IMG/VR virus record: IMGVR_UViG_3300009553_000034
Coordinates: 1 to 48,519 of that record
Direction: 5' to 3' (one strand)
Origin: a virus
DNA length: 48,519 nucleotides
Of this stretch, positions 33,050 to 41,098 are shown piece after piece; position 1 is the stretch's first letter, and every line of letters begins with the position of its first letter. The position numbers and the translations under genes were made by a program. The notes beneath the pieces are model-generated. The model was not told where the DNA came from and did not search any database. It worked only from the letters and a program-made list of their open reading frames with translations.

Positions 33050-33594
33050 TCGACCGGGAAGCCCTCCTGAGACAGGCGGAAGTCACTCTTTCGACGGCGA
33101 CGACGCCGGCCGAAGTCCAATCTGCACATCGGATGCTCAAGGCGGCGATTCGCACAACCCGCCGACAGAAGGCCGCGAGCGGGGAAGGGCTCTTAGCCAA
33201 AAGTGTCACCGAAGCGCTGCGGATCTTCGATGCGCAGCGCGATCAGGGGGTGAGCCTCGCAGACCGTGAAGCTGGGCTTGAGCGTACCTTACGCGCCTGT
33301 TGGCCCAAGGGGCGGGAGTGGAAGCATCTGTGCCAAGCGTGTGAGGATCTCGGGTGGGTCTTTAAACGCTGTACACCTGAGACGCCGTGCGGACGGCCGT
33401 TCAAGCTGCCTGGGCAACGACTGGACGACTATACCGGGCGCGGGCATTGCCTCCCGGATCATCCGTACGCTGTTCCCTGCTTGTGTTCCAAGGGGCAGGA
33501 CTTCAGCCGCGGGCTGCAGGCCAAGGATCGATCACGCGGCCCTGACCTGACGACGGTCGGCAAGACGACGAAGATGTCCAGGCTGGGCCGGTGA
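33046..33594 (+). CDS. Cys-rich protein next to replication organiser
   Basis: A 182-residue protein. Helical N-terminus; the middle carries HLCQACEDLGWVFKRC, PCGRPFK and VPCLCSKG, so six or more cysteines probably bind zinc. The HLCQACEDLG pattern recalls DnaJ-type zinc loops. It may help load the helicase; no direct evidence. Confidence 0.5.
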   Translation: MIDREALLRQAEVTLSTATTPAEVQSAHRMLKAAIRTTRRQKAASGEGLLAKSVTEALRIFDAQRDQGVSLADREAGLERTLRACWPKGREWKHLCQACEDLGWVFKRCTPETPCGRPFKLPGQRLDDYTGRGHCLPDHPYAVPCLCSKGQDFSRGLQAKDRSRGPDLTTVGKTTKMSRLGR

Positions 33595-33797
33595 AGCTCA
33601 GTAGTCCTGTGGTTGCCGAGGTCCAACATTTACTCCGGGAGAGTCCGAAGACGATCCAGGACTTGATCACGCGATCGGGCTACTCCCGATCAGCAATTAC
33701 CGAAGCTCTTGCGTTGTTGGACACGTCTACGTCAATTGATCCAGCGAGTACTGGGGGACGGCACGCGATCCGGTACGCCCTCGACCCTGAAACATGA
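33591..33797 (+). CDS. Winged helix-turn-helix protein
   Basis: A 68-residue protein starting at GTG 33591. EVQHLLRESPKTIQDLITRSG and SRSAITEALALLD form a wHTH, followed by a beta wing (GGRHAIRYALD). A small transcription factor. Confidence 0.65.
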   Translation: MKLSSPVVAEVQHLLRESPKTIQDLITRSGYSRSAITEALALLDTSTSIDPASTGGRHAIRYALDPET

Positions 33798-34102
33798 GAC
33801 GAGCGGTCGGCGGCAAGAAGCGCGACGCCAACGAGCGGAGCATCGTGGATGCGTTGCGATCGGTTGGGGCCCAGGTTGAGTTTTGTTCTGGCGAGCGAGC
33901 GCCGGATTTGCTCGTACGGTTTCGTGGTACGTGGACACCGTTGGAAGTCAAAAGCGCGCGAGGCAAGCGAACCGCCTCGCAGCGGGAGACGCAGTACCCG
34001 GTTGTCAGGACGCCCGATGAAGCCCTTCAGCGCATTGGCGCCTGGCCCCCAATGATCTTCGCGGCGACAGGATCTACAAGCGCAGGATCTACGTCTAAAT
34101 AG
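33794..34102 (+). CDS. PD-(D/E)XK-type nuclease
   Basis: A 102-residue protein. NERSIVDALRSVGAQVEF begins the fold. APDLLVRFRG and PLEVKSARG give the metal-binding D and ExK. This fits VRR-NUC-like or resolvase-like nucleases. It could resolve recombination intermediates made by ERF, or process DNA before packaging. Confidence 0.65.
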   Translation: MRRAVGGKKRDANERSIVDALRSVGAQVEFCSGERAPDLLVRFRGTWTPLEVKSARGKRTASQRETQYPVVRTPDEALQRIGAWPPMIFAATGSTSAGSTSK

Positions 34103-34104
34103 GT

Positions 34105-34548
34105 ATGCCACGAGCACACAAAGTACCGATTGCGTTAAGCGCGGAACAGCAGGAGCGGTTCTGGTCAAGGGTCAATAGAAACGGGCCGCGAGGCTGCTGG
34201 ATCTGGACTGGGCAGACTGACGGATTCGGTTACGGGATGATGAAATCACACCAGCGACCATTGCGCACACACCGGATCGCATGGACGTTGAGGCGTGGGG
34301 CCATCCCAGACGACAAGACGCTTGATCATCTCTGCCGCGTGCCGGCCTGCGTGAATCCTGAACATATGGCGCTCGTCAGTAACAAGGAGAACATCCTGCG
34401 TGGCGACAGCTTCTCCGCACGAAATGCGAGAAAGACGCATTGTAAGCGCGGTCATGAGCTGTGTGGAAAGAACGTCACCGTGACAAACGGGCATCGTCAT
34501 TGCCGGTTGTGCGTGAAAGAGCGCAAACAGCTGTCAGAGGTTTCATGA
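34105..34548 (+). CDS. HNH homing endonuclease
   Basis: A 147-residue protein. RFWSRVNRNGPRGCWIWTG is the typical N-terminus, followed by TLDHLCRVPACVNPEHMALV (HNH catalytic core with D-H, N and H) and NILRGDS. A C-terminal zinc pair is CKRGHELCGKNV and CRLC. Usual plan of free-standing HNH_3 mobile nucleases. Confidence 0.85.
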   Translation: MPRAHKVPIALSAEQQERFWSRVNRNGPRGCWIWTGQTDGFGYGMMKSHQRPLRTHRIAWTLRRGAIPDDKTLDHLCRVPACVNPEHMALVSNKENILRGDSFSARNARKTHCKRGHELCGKNVTVTNGHRHCRLCVKERKQLSEVS

Positions 34549-34760
34549 TGCCCTCATCGGCCCGTCAAGAGTTTGAATTAGCCCTCGGCCACGGGCAGGG
34601 GATCTTAGAACTCAGTACCGACTGCGTGCGGGCGATCCGGGATGCGCTGAGCGACGCCGAACACGATGAGGCGACCGGATGTGAGCCCTGTCCAGTGTGC
34701 CAGCACTACAAAGTGATTGGGCAGCCGTGCGGGTTTGTTCATGAGCCTCAGATCCCGTGA
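34545..34760 (+). CDS. Small Cys-rich protein, unknown
   Basis: A 71-residue protein starting at ATG 34545 (ATG 34548 also possible). CEPCPVCQHYKVIGQPCGF is a likely zinc site. Its stop overlaps the next start (GTGA at 34757). Confidence 0.5.
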   Translation: MMPSSARQEFELALGHGQGILELSTDCVRAIRDALSDAEHDEATGCEPCPVCQHYKVIGQPCGFVHEPQIP

Positions 34761-35407
34761 CGGTACTGAGCCTTTGTGATCGGAGTGGTGTGATGGTGCA
34801 GCCGTGGCTTGGGGCCGGCTATCGGGGCGTTATTGTGGACGAACAGCACGAACGGGGTGTGCATCAGGAAGGCTTGCTCTATCGTGTCGGGTGCGACGTG
34901 CGGAAGTACGAGCCGCCACCAGCCCTGATTACATTCGCCTTCCCGCCATGTACAAATCTGTCTGTCAGCGGCGCACGTTGGTTTGAGGAGAAGGGACTAG
35001 AGGCGCTCCATGAGTCGCTCGGGCTGGTGCTGGCGTGCAAGCGGATCTGCGAGGCGTCTGGCGCCCCGTGGATGCTGGAAAATCCGGTGGGGATGCTCTC
35101 AAGCTACTGGCGCAAGCCGGACTATACGTTTCAGCCGTGGCAGTATGGGGACGCCTATACGAAGAAAACGTGTCTCTGGACCGGCGGCGGGTTCGTGATG
35201 CCGGCCGCGTGGCAGCGCACGAAGCCGGCGGGCACGGAGGCCACGATTCATTTGATGCCGCCCAGTGCCGATCGCGGGGATAAACGCAGTGTGACGCCGG
35301 CCGGATTCGCGCGGGCGGTGTTCGAGGCGAATGAGCCGCGCATCAGGATGCAGGCGATCGTACCAAACGTGGATCCGCCTGAGCCGGAGACGGAGCCAAA
35401 CGTATGA
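34757..35407 (+). CDS. DNA cytosine methyltransferase-like protein
   Basis: A 216-residue protein from GTG 34757. LSLCDRSG..PWLGAGY is motif I; FAFPPCTNLSVSG (Cys65) is the catalytic PC motif; WMLENPVGML (108-110 ENP) is motif VI; YWRKPDYTF and DAYTKKTCLWTGG are typical of phage enzymes. It probably methylates cytosines in phage DNA to evade host restriction. The target recognition region is short. Confidence 0.7.
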   Translation: MTVLSLCDRSGVMVQPWLGAGYRGVIVDEQHERGVHQEGLLYRVGCDVRKYEPPPALITFAFPPCTNLSVSGARWFEEKGLEALHESLGLVLACKRICEASGAPWMLENPVGMLSSYWRKPDYTFQPWQYGDAYTKKTCLWTGGGFVMPAAWQRTKPAGTEATIHLMPPSADRGDKRSVTPAGFARAVFEANEPRIRMQAIVPNVDPPEPETEPNV

Positions 35408-35610
35408 AGCAGAAAGAATCGCACGTGTTGTTCGATCCGGCCTGTCAGGATTTGGCTGAACACTTCTTACAGGATGAGAAGTTCATCAACGCCACGATGG
35501 CGGTACATATGGCGCGGGTGCGCTCCTTGAGCCAAGCGATCCAGGTGGCTGTTGAGGACTGGTGTGCGGACTGTCCCTATGTGCGGCCGGAGACGGAGCC
35601 CCACCCATGA
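35404..35610 (+). CDS. Small protein, unknown
   Basis: A 68-residue protein; overlaps the methyltransferase by 4 bases. It has a helical core (ATMAVHMARVRSLSQAIQVA) and a WCADCP cysteine pair. No known family. Confidence 0.5.
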   Translation: MKQKESHVLFDPACQDLAEHFLQDEKFINATMAVHMARVRSLSQAIQVAVEDWCADCPYVRPETEPHP

Positions 35611-35843
35611 CGAAAAAGCACGAAGAGACTGGGCAGACGTGCGGAACGTGTCGGCATTTCGATCATTGCGATCCGGATGACACCGACGGCCCAGACGGCT
35701 ATTGTTGCCATCCGTTTCATAGCACGTGGTTTTCGCCCCACCACGAATACGGCGGCCACTGGACGGACTCCACGTCATGGTGTGACCTGTGGACGCCTGG
35801 CCCGAGTGTGTGGCGAGAAGACGTCACGGAGGCCAAGTCATGA
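35607..35843 (+). CDS. Small Cys/His-rich protein
   Basis: A 78-residue acidic protein. CGTCRHFDHC and GYCCHPFH, with WCDLW, probably bind metal. It resembles short CxxC..H..C proteins of phages, function unknown. Confidence 0.5.
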   Translation: MTKKHEETGQTCGTCRHFDHCDPDDTDGPDGYCCHPFHSTWFSPHHEYGGHWTDSTSWCDLWTPGPSVWREDVTEAKS

Positions 35844-36133
35844 CTCCCGAGGCCCGCGTACGGTTCCAACGACTGCTCGCGGCGCATCCGACGATGGAGT
35901 TTTTCGTCCTGTCTCGCGTGGACGTCGAAACCCTGGTCACGGGGGCGGATCCCGATCCCACGGAGCGCCGCTATCCCAAATCGTGGACGTTCACGGAATA
36001 CAACGAAGCGGGCGGGAAGGGCGTGATCGTCTTGGACGCCCAGCAAGCCGACGCGATCAAACGCCTGTTGGCGGGGGCGGATCCCGATCCCGCCCCCCTC
36101 CCCCCACAACTCCAAGAAGGCAAAGACGACTAG
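35840..36133 (+). CDS. Small protein, unknown
   Basis: A 97-residue protein. Two GADPDP segments come from 19-base repeats at 35941-35959 and 36073-36091, identical by eye. EARVRFQRLLAAHP and AQQADAIKRLLAG are helical. It ends just before the TnpB gene. Confidence 0.5.
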   Translation: MTPEARVRFQRLLAAHPTMEFFVLSRVDVETLVTGADPDPTERRYPKSWTFTEYNEAGGKGVIVLDAQQADAIKRLLAGADPDPAPLPPQLQEGKDD

Positions 36134-36136
36134 GAT

Positions 36137-37210
36137 ATGTCCATCGTTCAGTACCAGCTGAAGTTGATCTTGCGTCCGGCTCAGGAACGCCAGCTAAGGC
36201 GCTGGCTGTGGCACCTGACGGGTGTCTATAACTGGGCTGTTCGGAAGATTGAACTGGATGCGGCCGACAGACGGTACTGGTCGACGTACTCCCTCGAAGC
36301 GCTGCTCGTCGGTCACTCGCGGCGTCTCGGCATTCCGGCTCGAGTCCTTGAGCGGACGGCACGTCAAGGCCACGACGCTTGGCGTCGGTGTTTCTCGAAA
36401 TTGGGCGGTCAACCGCGTCTGAAGGGACGCCGGAACCGCCTGAATAGCATCCCATTTCCAGATCCGATCGCGTTCTTTACTGGGCGGCGCGTGCGTGTCA
36501 GCGGCCTCGGGTCCCTGAAGTGTCACTATCAGGCCATTCCACCAGGGCGGATTAAGGCGAGTCGGATCGTGCGTCGTGCGTCAGGCTGGTATCTGTGCCT
36601 CTTCGTTGAAGCTGAGCCGAGAGCGATTGAGCTCAATGGGAATGGTGAGGTCGGCATCGATCCAGGCTTTGGGTCACTCCTGACGCTTTCCACCGGAGAG
36701 AAAATCGAGCATCCGCACGAATTGAAAGAGACGGCCATTCGATTGGCTCAGGCCCAGCGCGGTTATCGCAAGCGATTAACAGCACGCCTCCAGGAGCGTA
36801 TCGGGAATCAACGGAAGGACAGGAATCACAAGCTATCGCGTCGGCTCGTGGCTGAGAACGCCGTGATCGGGTGGTCAAAGGACGCCCACCAGAACATCGC
36901 GAAGCGATTCGGGAAGAGTGTCGCGAGTGCGGCACATGGGCAGCTTCGACAAATGCTCGCGTACAAGAGCCGTGCAGGCGGTCGCGAGTTTATTGAAGTG
37001 CCGTCGAGAAATTCCACCAGGGCGTGTTCGGCGTGTCGGGCTCTTACGGGTCCAACCGGCTGGCGCGGCCTGAAGGTAAGGCAATGGGTGTGTGTCGGTT
37101 GTGGGTGTGAGCACGACAGGGACGTGAATGCGGCTCTGAACACCCTCATTGCTGCGCGCGGATTGCGCGTCGAGAAGCCCGGTGACGGGCCTTCAGGAAT
37201 GGCCGCGTGA
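36137..37210 (+). CDS. tnpB: TnpB-type RuvC nuclease (IS200/IS605 OrfB-like), lone
   Basis: A 357-residue protein. The RuvC residues are all present: Asp175 in EVGIDPGFGSLL, Glu240 in LVAEN and Asp327/Asp329 in HDRDVNAALN. The zinc finger is C297/C300 (CSAC) with C319/C322 (CVGC). The N-terminal wedge is normal. TnpB is an RNA-guided DNA nuclease of IS605-like elements. No TnpA lies nearby and no clear element ends are visible, so it is either a remnant or a phage-resident nuclease. A stable hairpin lies near the end of the gene. Confidence 0.88.
   Translation: MSIVQYQLKLILRPAQERQLRRWLWHLTGVYNWAVRKIELDAADRRYWSTYSLEALLVGHSRRLGIPARVLERTARQGHDAWRRCFSKLGGQPRLKGRRNRLNSIPFPDPIAFFTGRRVRVSGLGSLKCHYQAIPPGRIKASRIVRRASGWYLCLFVEAEPRAIELNGNGEVGIDPGFGSLLTLSTGEKIEHPHELKETAIRLAQAQRGYRKRLTARLQERIGNQRKDRNHKLSRRLVAENAVIGWSKDAHQNIAKRFGKSVASAAHGQLRQMLAYKSRAGGREFIEVPSRNSTRACSACRALTGPTGWRGLKVRQWVCVGCGCEHDRDVNAALNTLIAARGLRVEKPGDGPSGMAA
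37177..37190 (+). ncRNA. Possible guide-RNA (omega RNA) hairpin
   Basis: GCCCG-GTGA-CGGGC makes a perfect five-pair stem with a GNRA-type loop near the end of tnpB, where omega RNA scaffolds of other TnpB genes end. Only this hairpin was seen; full structure and expression are unknown. Confidence 0.3.
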
Positions 37211-37380
37211 GCAACATGGCCAAGATCAACCTCGTCGCCCCTCAGGAACTCGCCGCCCTGCGGGCCGCGTCTCCCCAACCCGTAGAAAACAAAGACGATA
37301 CATCGTTGTCGCGCAGAGGCAGAACGGGTGATGCGCGAGTCCTCCAGTCCTCCGCGAAAACCTCAACGGGAGATACGTGA
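37207..37380 (+). CDS. Small protein after TnpB, unknown
   Basis: A 57-residue frame from GTG 37207 (GTGA overlap with tnpB), or 54 residues from ATG 37216. MAKINLVAPQELAALRAAS then a polar, Ser/Thr/Arg-rich tail. No family. If the omega RNA extends this way, the start of this gene lies in it. Confidence 0.4.
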   Translation: MSNMAKINLVAPQELAALRAASPQPVENKDDTSLSRRGRTGDARVLQSSAKTSTGDT

Positions 37381-37383
37381 TCG

Positions 37384-37548
37384 ATGATGACGGACAAAGT
37401 CGTTCTTGGCGCCTTAGCGTCCGTGTTAGCTGGGCTCGCGGTGATGTCCGCGATCAGGCGTGAGACGATATCCGCCACGATATTGGCCGTGCTCACGGTG
37501 TGTGCCGCGCTTATGGCCATCGAAGCCATTTGTCGGAGTGTGAAATGA
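37384..37548 (+). CDS. Small two-span membrane protein
   Basis: A 54-residue protein with two hydrophobic spans (VVLGALASVLAGLAVMSAI and ISATILAVLTVCAALMAI) and a short basic turn. Holin-like in shape, but far from late genes; its role is unknown. Confidence 0.5.
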   Translation: MMTDKVVLGALASVLAGLAVMSAIRRETISATILAVLTVCAALMAIEAICRSVK

Positions 37549-37576
37549 GAGCAGGGCGGCCTCGCGAGGCTCCCTC

Positions 37577-37602
37577 CCCATGAGGACGTCGCCAGATACG
37601 AG
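37577..37602. repeat. Short direct repeat, copy 1
   Basis: CCCCATGAGGACGTCGCC and the following bases nearly match 37794-37817 (CCCCATGAGGACGACGCC). The 37548-37609 gap holds only this and a CCTCGCGAGG palindrome. Confidence 0.5.
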
Positions 37603-37608
37603 GACACG

Positions 37609-37860
37609 ATGAGGCGGCTGTGTTGCGATCACGCGGGGTGTTGTAAGTCCAGTCATGTCGACGATTCGCGCTGGTGGATCGTGACGACGGACGAGGTGAT
37701 TGGCGGTGTGGGCACCGGACGGCGGATCGAGCGCCAGTTTTGTTCACTGGCCTGCCTCAGTGATTGGGCCGACGCGGAGCTGGGTAGATCGTTCCCCATG
37801 AGGACGACGCCAGACGAGCCTGAACGGCCGGTGTCAGACGCAGAGGGAAAGGGGCCATGA
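37609..37860 (+). CDS. Zinc-binding small protein
   Basis: An 83-residue protein with CCDHAGCC near the N-terminus and FCSLACLSDW as a second pair, probably a treble-clef-like zinc site. Its C-terminal coding region contains the second copy of the direct repeat. Function unknown. Confidence 0.5.
   Translation: MRRLCCDHAGCCKSSHVDDSRWWIVTTDEVIGGVGTGRRIERQFCSLACLSDWADAELGRSFPMRTTPDEPERPVSDAEGKGP
37794..37817. repeat. Short direct repeat, copy 2
   Basis: See 37577-37602. It encodes PMRTTPDE in the zinc-binding protein. Confidence 0.5.
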
Positions 37861-38060
37861 GATCCGCCGACTCGCCCACGCCAAAGATCGCCTGTCCGGT
37901 TTGCGGGGATCTCCAGTCCAAGGTGATCAACACCAGGCCAAGCGATACCGGCGTCTATCGCCGCCGAGAATGTCCGCGCGGCCATCGCTTCAACACAGAA
38001 GAAACCGCCCGCCCGTACGCCACCCAGCGCACGAAAGACACACGCCACCACAATAGCTAG
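37857..38060 (+). CDS. NrdR-like zinc-ribbon protein, without ATP-cone
   Basis: A 67-residue protein. CPVCGDLQSKVINTRPSD, VYRRRECPRGHRFNTEE copies the N-terminal zinc ribbon of the ribonucleotide reductase repressor NrdR (Cys13, Cys16, Cys39, His43 as likely ligands). The ATP-cone domain that NrdR needs to sense dATP is absent. Could compete with host NrdR or bind its sites; not shown. Confidence 0.65.
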   Translation: MRSADSPTPKIACPVCGDLQSKVINTRPSDTGVYRRRECPRGHRFNTEETARPYATQRTKDTRHHNS

Positions 38061-38129
38061 CGCTCACATCTGGGCGCGAAGTTGCATACTTACACTGCGA
38101 TCCTAGGTTCAGCGGGAGGGGTGTATTTG

Positions 38130-38588
38130 ATGCGACTGCGCCTGTTGTGCGTCCTCATCCTCGCCTTCGTCCCTGCATTGGCCTTTGGCCAATCTCCCTG
38201 CACGTCTCCCACGCCTCAAACCATTCCGCCGACGTTTACCTGTCAGGCTGGCATCGCTCGTAGCGCCCAATTCGACTACAACGGCCTGACGACAGGCGTT
38301 GTCTTTCGGCTCCTAGTCAATGGCGCGCAGGTCGGCGCGGATGTCCCAGCGACCACTGGAACCGTCCAGGTGCAGTTCGGGGCGACGTTGCCGGCCGGGT
38401 CGTATACCGTCGTGGTCCAAGCGGTGGCTGGCTCGTCGATTGTGCCGAGTGCCCCGATCACGCTGGTGATCACCCCCACGGTCACGGCCCCCTCGAACTT
38501 GAAGATTGTCGAAGTGATTATGCGGGGGCTCGATCTCGCGGGCAATGAGCTCTGGCGGCAAACGGTTCAGACCGTGACCCTGCCATGA
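38130..38588 (+). CDS. Secreted Ig-like protein
   Basis: A 152-residue protein with GGAGG 8-10 bases before ATG 38130. Signal peptide MRLRLLCVLILAFVPALAFG then a beta-sandwich-like body (GVVFRLLVNGAQVGADVP, LPAGSYTVVVQAVAG). A cysteine pair lies in the mature N-terminus. It may be exported during infection or carried on the surface. Confidence 0.6.
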   Translation: MRLRLLCVLILAFVPALAFGQSPCTSPTPQTIPPTFTCQAGIARSAQFDYNGLTTGVVFRLLVNGAQVGADVPATTGTVQVQFGATLPAGSYTVVVQAVAGSSIVPSAPITLVITPTVTAPSNLKIVEVIMRGLDLAGNELWRQTVQTVTLP

Positions 38589-38776
38589 CGCGGGAAGAGG
38601 ACATCCACTGGCGCGAGGTGCTCCATCGGCAAGTGCTCAGGGAGGCGCTCGAGCACCCGCTAGCCATCAAGACGCCCGTCGTGACGCCGTGGACGGGAAC
38701 CGTGTACGCCTATCGTCCTGGTCCTGGCACGCGGCAGATCCGAATCAATGGGAAGCGTGTGCGGGTGCCGGTGTAA
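38585..38776 (+). CDS. Small protein, unknown
   Basis: A 63-residue protein with ATGA overlap. Basic; TVYAYRPGPGTRQIRINGKR is visible. No family. Confidence 0.45.
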   Translation: MTREEDIHWREVLHRQVLREALEHPLAIKTPVVTPWTGTVYAYRPGPGTRQIRINGKRVRVPV

Positions 38777-38811
38777 GGGGCTCTATCGTTTCACAGAGGG
38801 AGTAGAAGACG

Positions 38812-39438
38812 ATGTCATTCAAAGCAGGCGAGATTCTTCACACACACGATGGCAAGCGGCATCGGGTCAAGAAAGACGGGACGCTGCCGAAGCTCAGGCG
38901 CGGCGAGCACTCGTCGATTCGCGGGTTCGTGCGCGGGGCGCTGGTCGATTGCCTCACGGGTGAGGAACGGCGCGGCGACTGGCACGAGAACGTCATCACG
39001 ACCTACGGCCATGGCATGGTGGTTCGAAACTATGCCGGGTTGGCGTCGTCCGCGTCGTCGGTCTCGGCGACGGTCACGTCGGACATGGGCTTTGCCCGGT
39101 TCTGGGGCATCGGCTACATGACCGAGGCGCAGTCGAGCAACTTCAGCTCCATGTCGAAGATCGACTCGACCGAGTGGCCGCTGCACTCGTCGGGCGGGTC
39201 GTCTCGCGCCACGGTGAACGCGGGCACGCAGCTCCTGGCGGGCACGTGGTCGCTGTCGCAGTCGTTCCAGTTTGCCTCCACCCACATCAGTCACGCGCAG
39301 ACGGTGAACTGCATCGCGCAGTACCACACGTCGTCGGTCGGCGTTGGCACCGCGCACACGCTGGCGACATTTGCGAGCTCAACAAAAGGTACAACTCAGG
39401 CGCTCAATGTTACGTATAATCTTGTGTTCTCGACCTAA
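38812..39438 (+). CDS. Likely virion structural protein
   Basis: A 208-residue protein preceded by GGGAG. The body is Ser/Thr/Gly-rich and beta-like (ASSVSATVTSDMGFARFWGIGYM), as for fibre or capsid decoration proteins. The N-terminal 60 residues are charged. Not recognised as a named family. Confidence 0.55.
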   Translation: MSFKAGEILHTHDGKRHRVKKDGTLPKLRRGEHSSIRGFVRGALVDCLTGEERRGDWHENVITTYGHGMVVRNYAGLASSASSVSATVTSDMGFARFWGIGYMTEAQSSNFSSMSKIDSTEWPLHSSGGSSRATVNAGTQLLAGTWSLSQSFQFASTHISHAQTVNCIAQYHTSSVGVGTAHTLATFASSTKGTTQALNVTYNLVFST

Positions 39439-39467
39439 ACTATTGATAACAAAGGAGTTAGCGCTGC

Positions 39468-39701
39468 ATGGCGAAGCCGAAAGAGAAGCCGGCTACTGTG
39501 GCCGCCAACTCGTTCGATCTCGGGGTGCTGGACAACGGGCAAGTGGTGATTCAGTTCGGCGGCCTTATCCGCCAAATGGCCTTCACGCCTGAGCAAGCGA
39601 AGGGGATCGGCCTGGGGTTTATCGAAATGGCGACGCGGGCTGAGTCTCTGAGTCGGCTGAACGGGAGGATCGGCACGCACGACGTGAAGAAGAGGCATTG
39701 A
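39468..39701 (+). CDS. Small protein, unknown
   Basis: A 77-residue protein after an AAGGAG site about 10 bases upstream. NSFDLGVLDNGQVVIQFGGLIRQ is beta-rich. It opens the second glycan cassette; its role is not known. Confidence 0.5.
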   Translation: MAKPKEKPATVAANSFDLGVLDNGQVVIQFGGLIRQMAFTPEQAKGIGLGFIEMATRAESLSRLNGRIGTHDVKKRH

Positions 39702-40211
39702 GTGGAGCGACGCCAGGTGCGTGCGTTGATTGCCAAGAAGAACGGGATCATGCTCGACATTTCGTTGGGTGGCACGCCTCAGCCGCGGAGCGTGACGCTC
39801 GGGCCAACGGGCGATGTGCGGCATTCTCCCCTCAAGGTGCCGTTTCCGCTGCCTGATGCCTGTGTCCATACGGCTGTTGTGACACACGTCCTCGAATATC
39901 TCGAGCCGGGGCAGTTTTTCCACTGGTGGGATGAGTTGTGGCGGATCGTCCAGCCGTTTGGGTCCGTGTACGTGAGCGGTCCCTACGGCGGGGATGAGTC
40001 GCAGGGCTGGCTCTCCGATCCGACGCACAAGACGCGGGTGCTCGAGCAATCGTTCGCGTGGCTCGATCCGCGCACGCCGTTGTACGCCGTGCATGGGACG
40101 GTGGGGCGGAAGACGCCGAAACCGTGGTGGCCGCTGACGCTGGCGCGGGTGCCTGGGACTGGCGGGACGGTGAGCTACAACTGTCTACTCCAGAAGCGGG
40201 TCAAGGCATGA
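39702..40211 (+). CDS. SAM-dependent methyltransferase-like protein
   Basis: A 169-residue protein from GTG 39702. AVVTHVLEYLEPGQFFHWWDELWRIV, FGSVYVSGPYGG are motif IV and later parts of a Methyltransf_11-like fold. The first SAM motif (LDISLGG) is weak. Likely sugar or glycan methylation. Confidence 0.6.
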   Translation: MERRQVRALIAKKNGIMLDISLGGTPQPRSVTLGPTGDVRHSPLKVPFPLPDACVHTAVVTHVLEYLEPGQFFHWWDELWRIVQPFGSVYVSGPYGGDESQGWLSDPTHKTRVLEQSFAWLDPRTPLYAVHGTVGRKTPKPWWPLTLARVPGTGGTVSYNCLLQKRVKA

Positions 40212-41098
40212 GGGCGAAGGTGCCGGGCATCTCACCGATGACGGTCGTCGAGGATGGGGCCAAGACAACCGTAGAGGAACTGGTGCGCCGTGTCTTGAAG
40301 ACGCGCGCCGATCATGCGGATCTGATTCAGCAATATCACGAGGTGTTTTATAACGCGCCGCACACGTGGCAGTACACACACTTTCTCGGCGTGGGCACGA
40401 TGAAGACGCCGAACGACCTCTGGATGTATCAAGCGATCCTGACGAACCTGCGGCCGACCAGCGTGATTGAGACGGGCACGTATGCGGGTGGCTCGGCGCT
40501 CTGGTACGCGTATCTGATGGACATGCTCGGCATCAAGCAGGGGAAGGTCTTCACGGTCGACTTTGAAGATCATCGCAAGGCACTGCACGTCCAGCATCCG
40601 CGCATCACGTTTCTCGCTGGAGATTCAGTCAATCCCAACCTTGTGGCGGCGATCAAAGACGACATGCCCGCGGGGCCAGTGCTCGTGAGCCTCGATTCGG
40701 ATCATGCGGAGGCGCACGTGCGGCAAGAGTTGGAATTGTATGCGCCGCTTGTGCCGGTTGGATCCTGGCTGGTCTGCGAAGACACGAATATCGGGTGGGC
40801 GGACGCGGCACACGAGATCACGTTCGACGGGCGGAATGCCGCCTGTTCGTGTGGCGCGGTATTTCTGCTGAGCGATGAACTGCACAACAAGGTGCCATCG
40901 GGGCGCATTCGAGACGGCATGCAGACGTTCCGGTGTCCCAACGACAAAAGTGACCGCGGCGCTCGAGGCGGGCTGCAGGACTATCTCGAGGCACATCCCG
41001 GCGAGTGGCGGCAGGACATCATGGCCGAGCGCTACCTGTTGACCATGCATCCAGGCGGGTGGTTGCAACGCATGGCGCCGTATCAGGAGGCCGCGTGA
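40208..41098 (+). CDS. CmcI-family methyltransferase with Cys-rich insert
   Basis: A 296-residue protein. TWQYTHFLGVGTMKTPNDLWMYQ and VIETGTYAGGSALWYA (SAM loop at about 86-100), VLVSLDSDHAEAHV (motif IV) and WLVCEDTN match CmcI/rhamnosyl O-methyltransferases. An insert at about 197-250 contains CSCG and FRCPND, a possible zinc site, and is absent from the next paralogue. It probably methylates sugar hydroxyls. Confidence 0.75.
   Translation: MRAKVPGISPMTVVEDGAKTTVEELVRRVLKTRADHADLIQQYHEVFYNAPHTWQYTHFLGVGTMKTPNDLWMYQAILTNLRPTSVIETGTYAGGSALWYAYLMDMLGIKQGKVFTVDFEDHRKALHVQHPRITFLAGDSVNPNLVAAIKDDMPAGPVLVSLDSDHAEAHVRQELELYAPLVPVGSWLVCEDTNIGWADAAHEITFDGRNAACSCGAVFLLSDELHNKVPSGRIRDGMQTFRCPNDKSDRGARGGLQDYLEAHPGEWRQDIMAERYLLTMHPGGWLQRMAPYQEAA

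Noticed and set aside
37384-37548. A second holin for the lysis cassette
   Set aside because: It is two-span, but lies in the early region far from late genes; kept as an unknown membrane protein.
38061-38129. Promoter with TTGCAT and TAGGTT before the secreted protein
   Set aside because: The -10 match and spacing are poor; only the GGAGG site is convincing.
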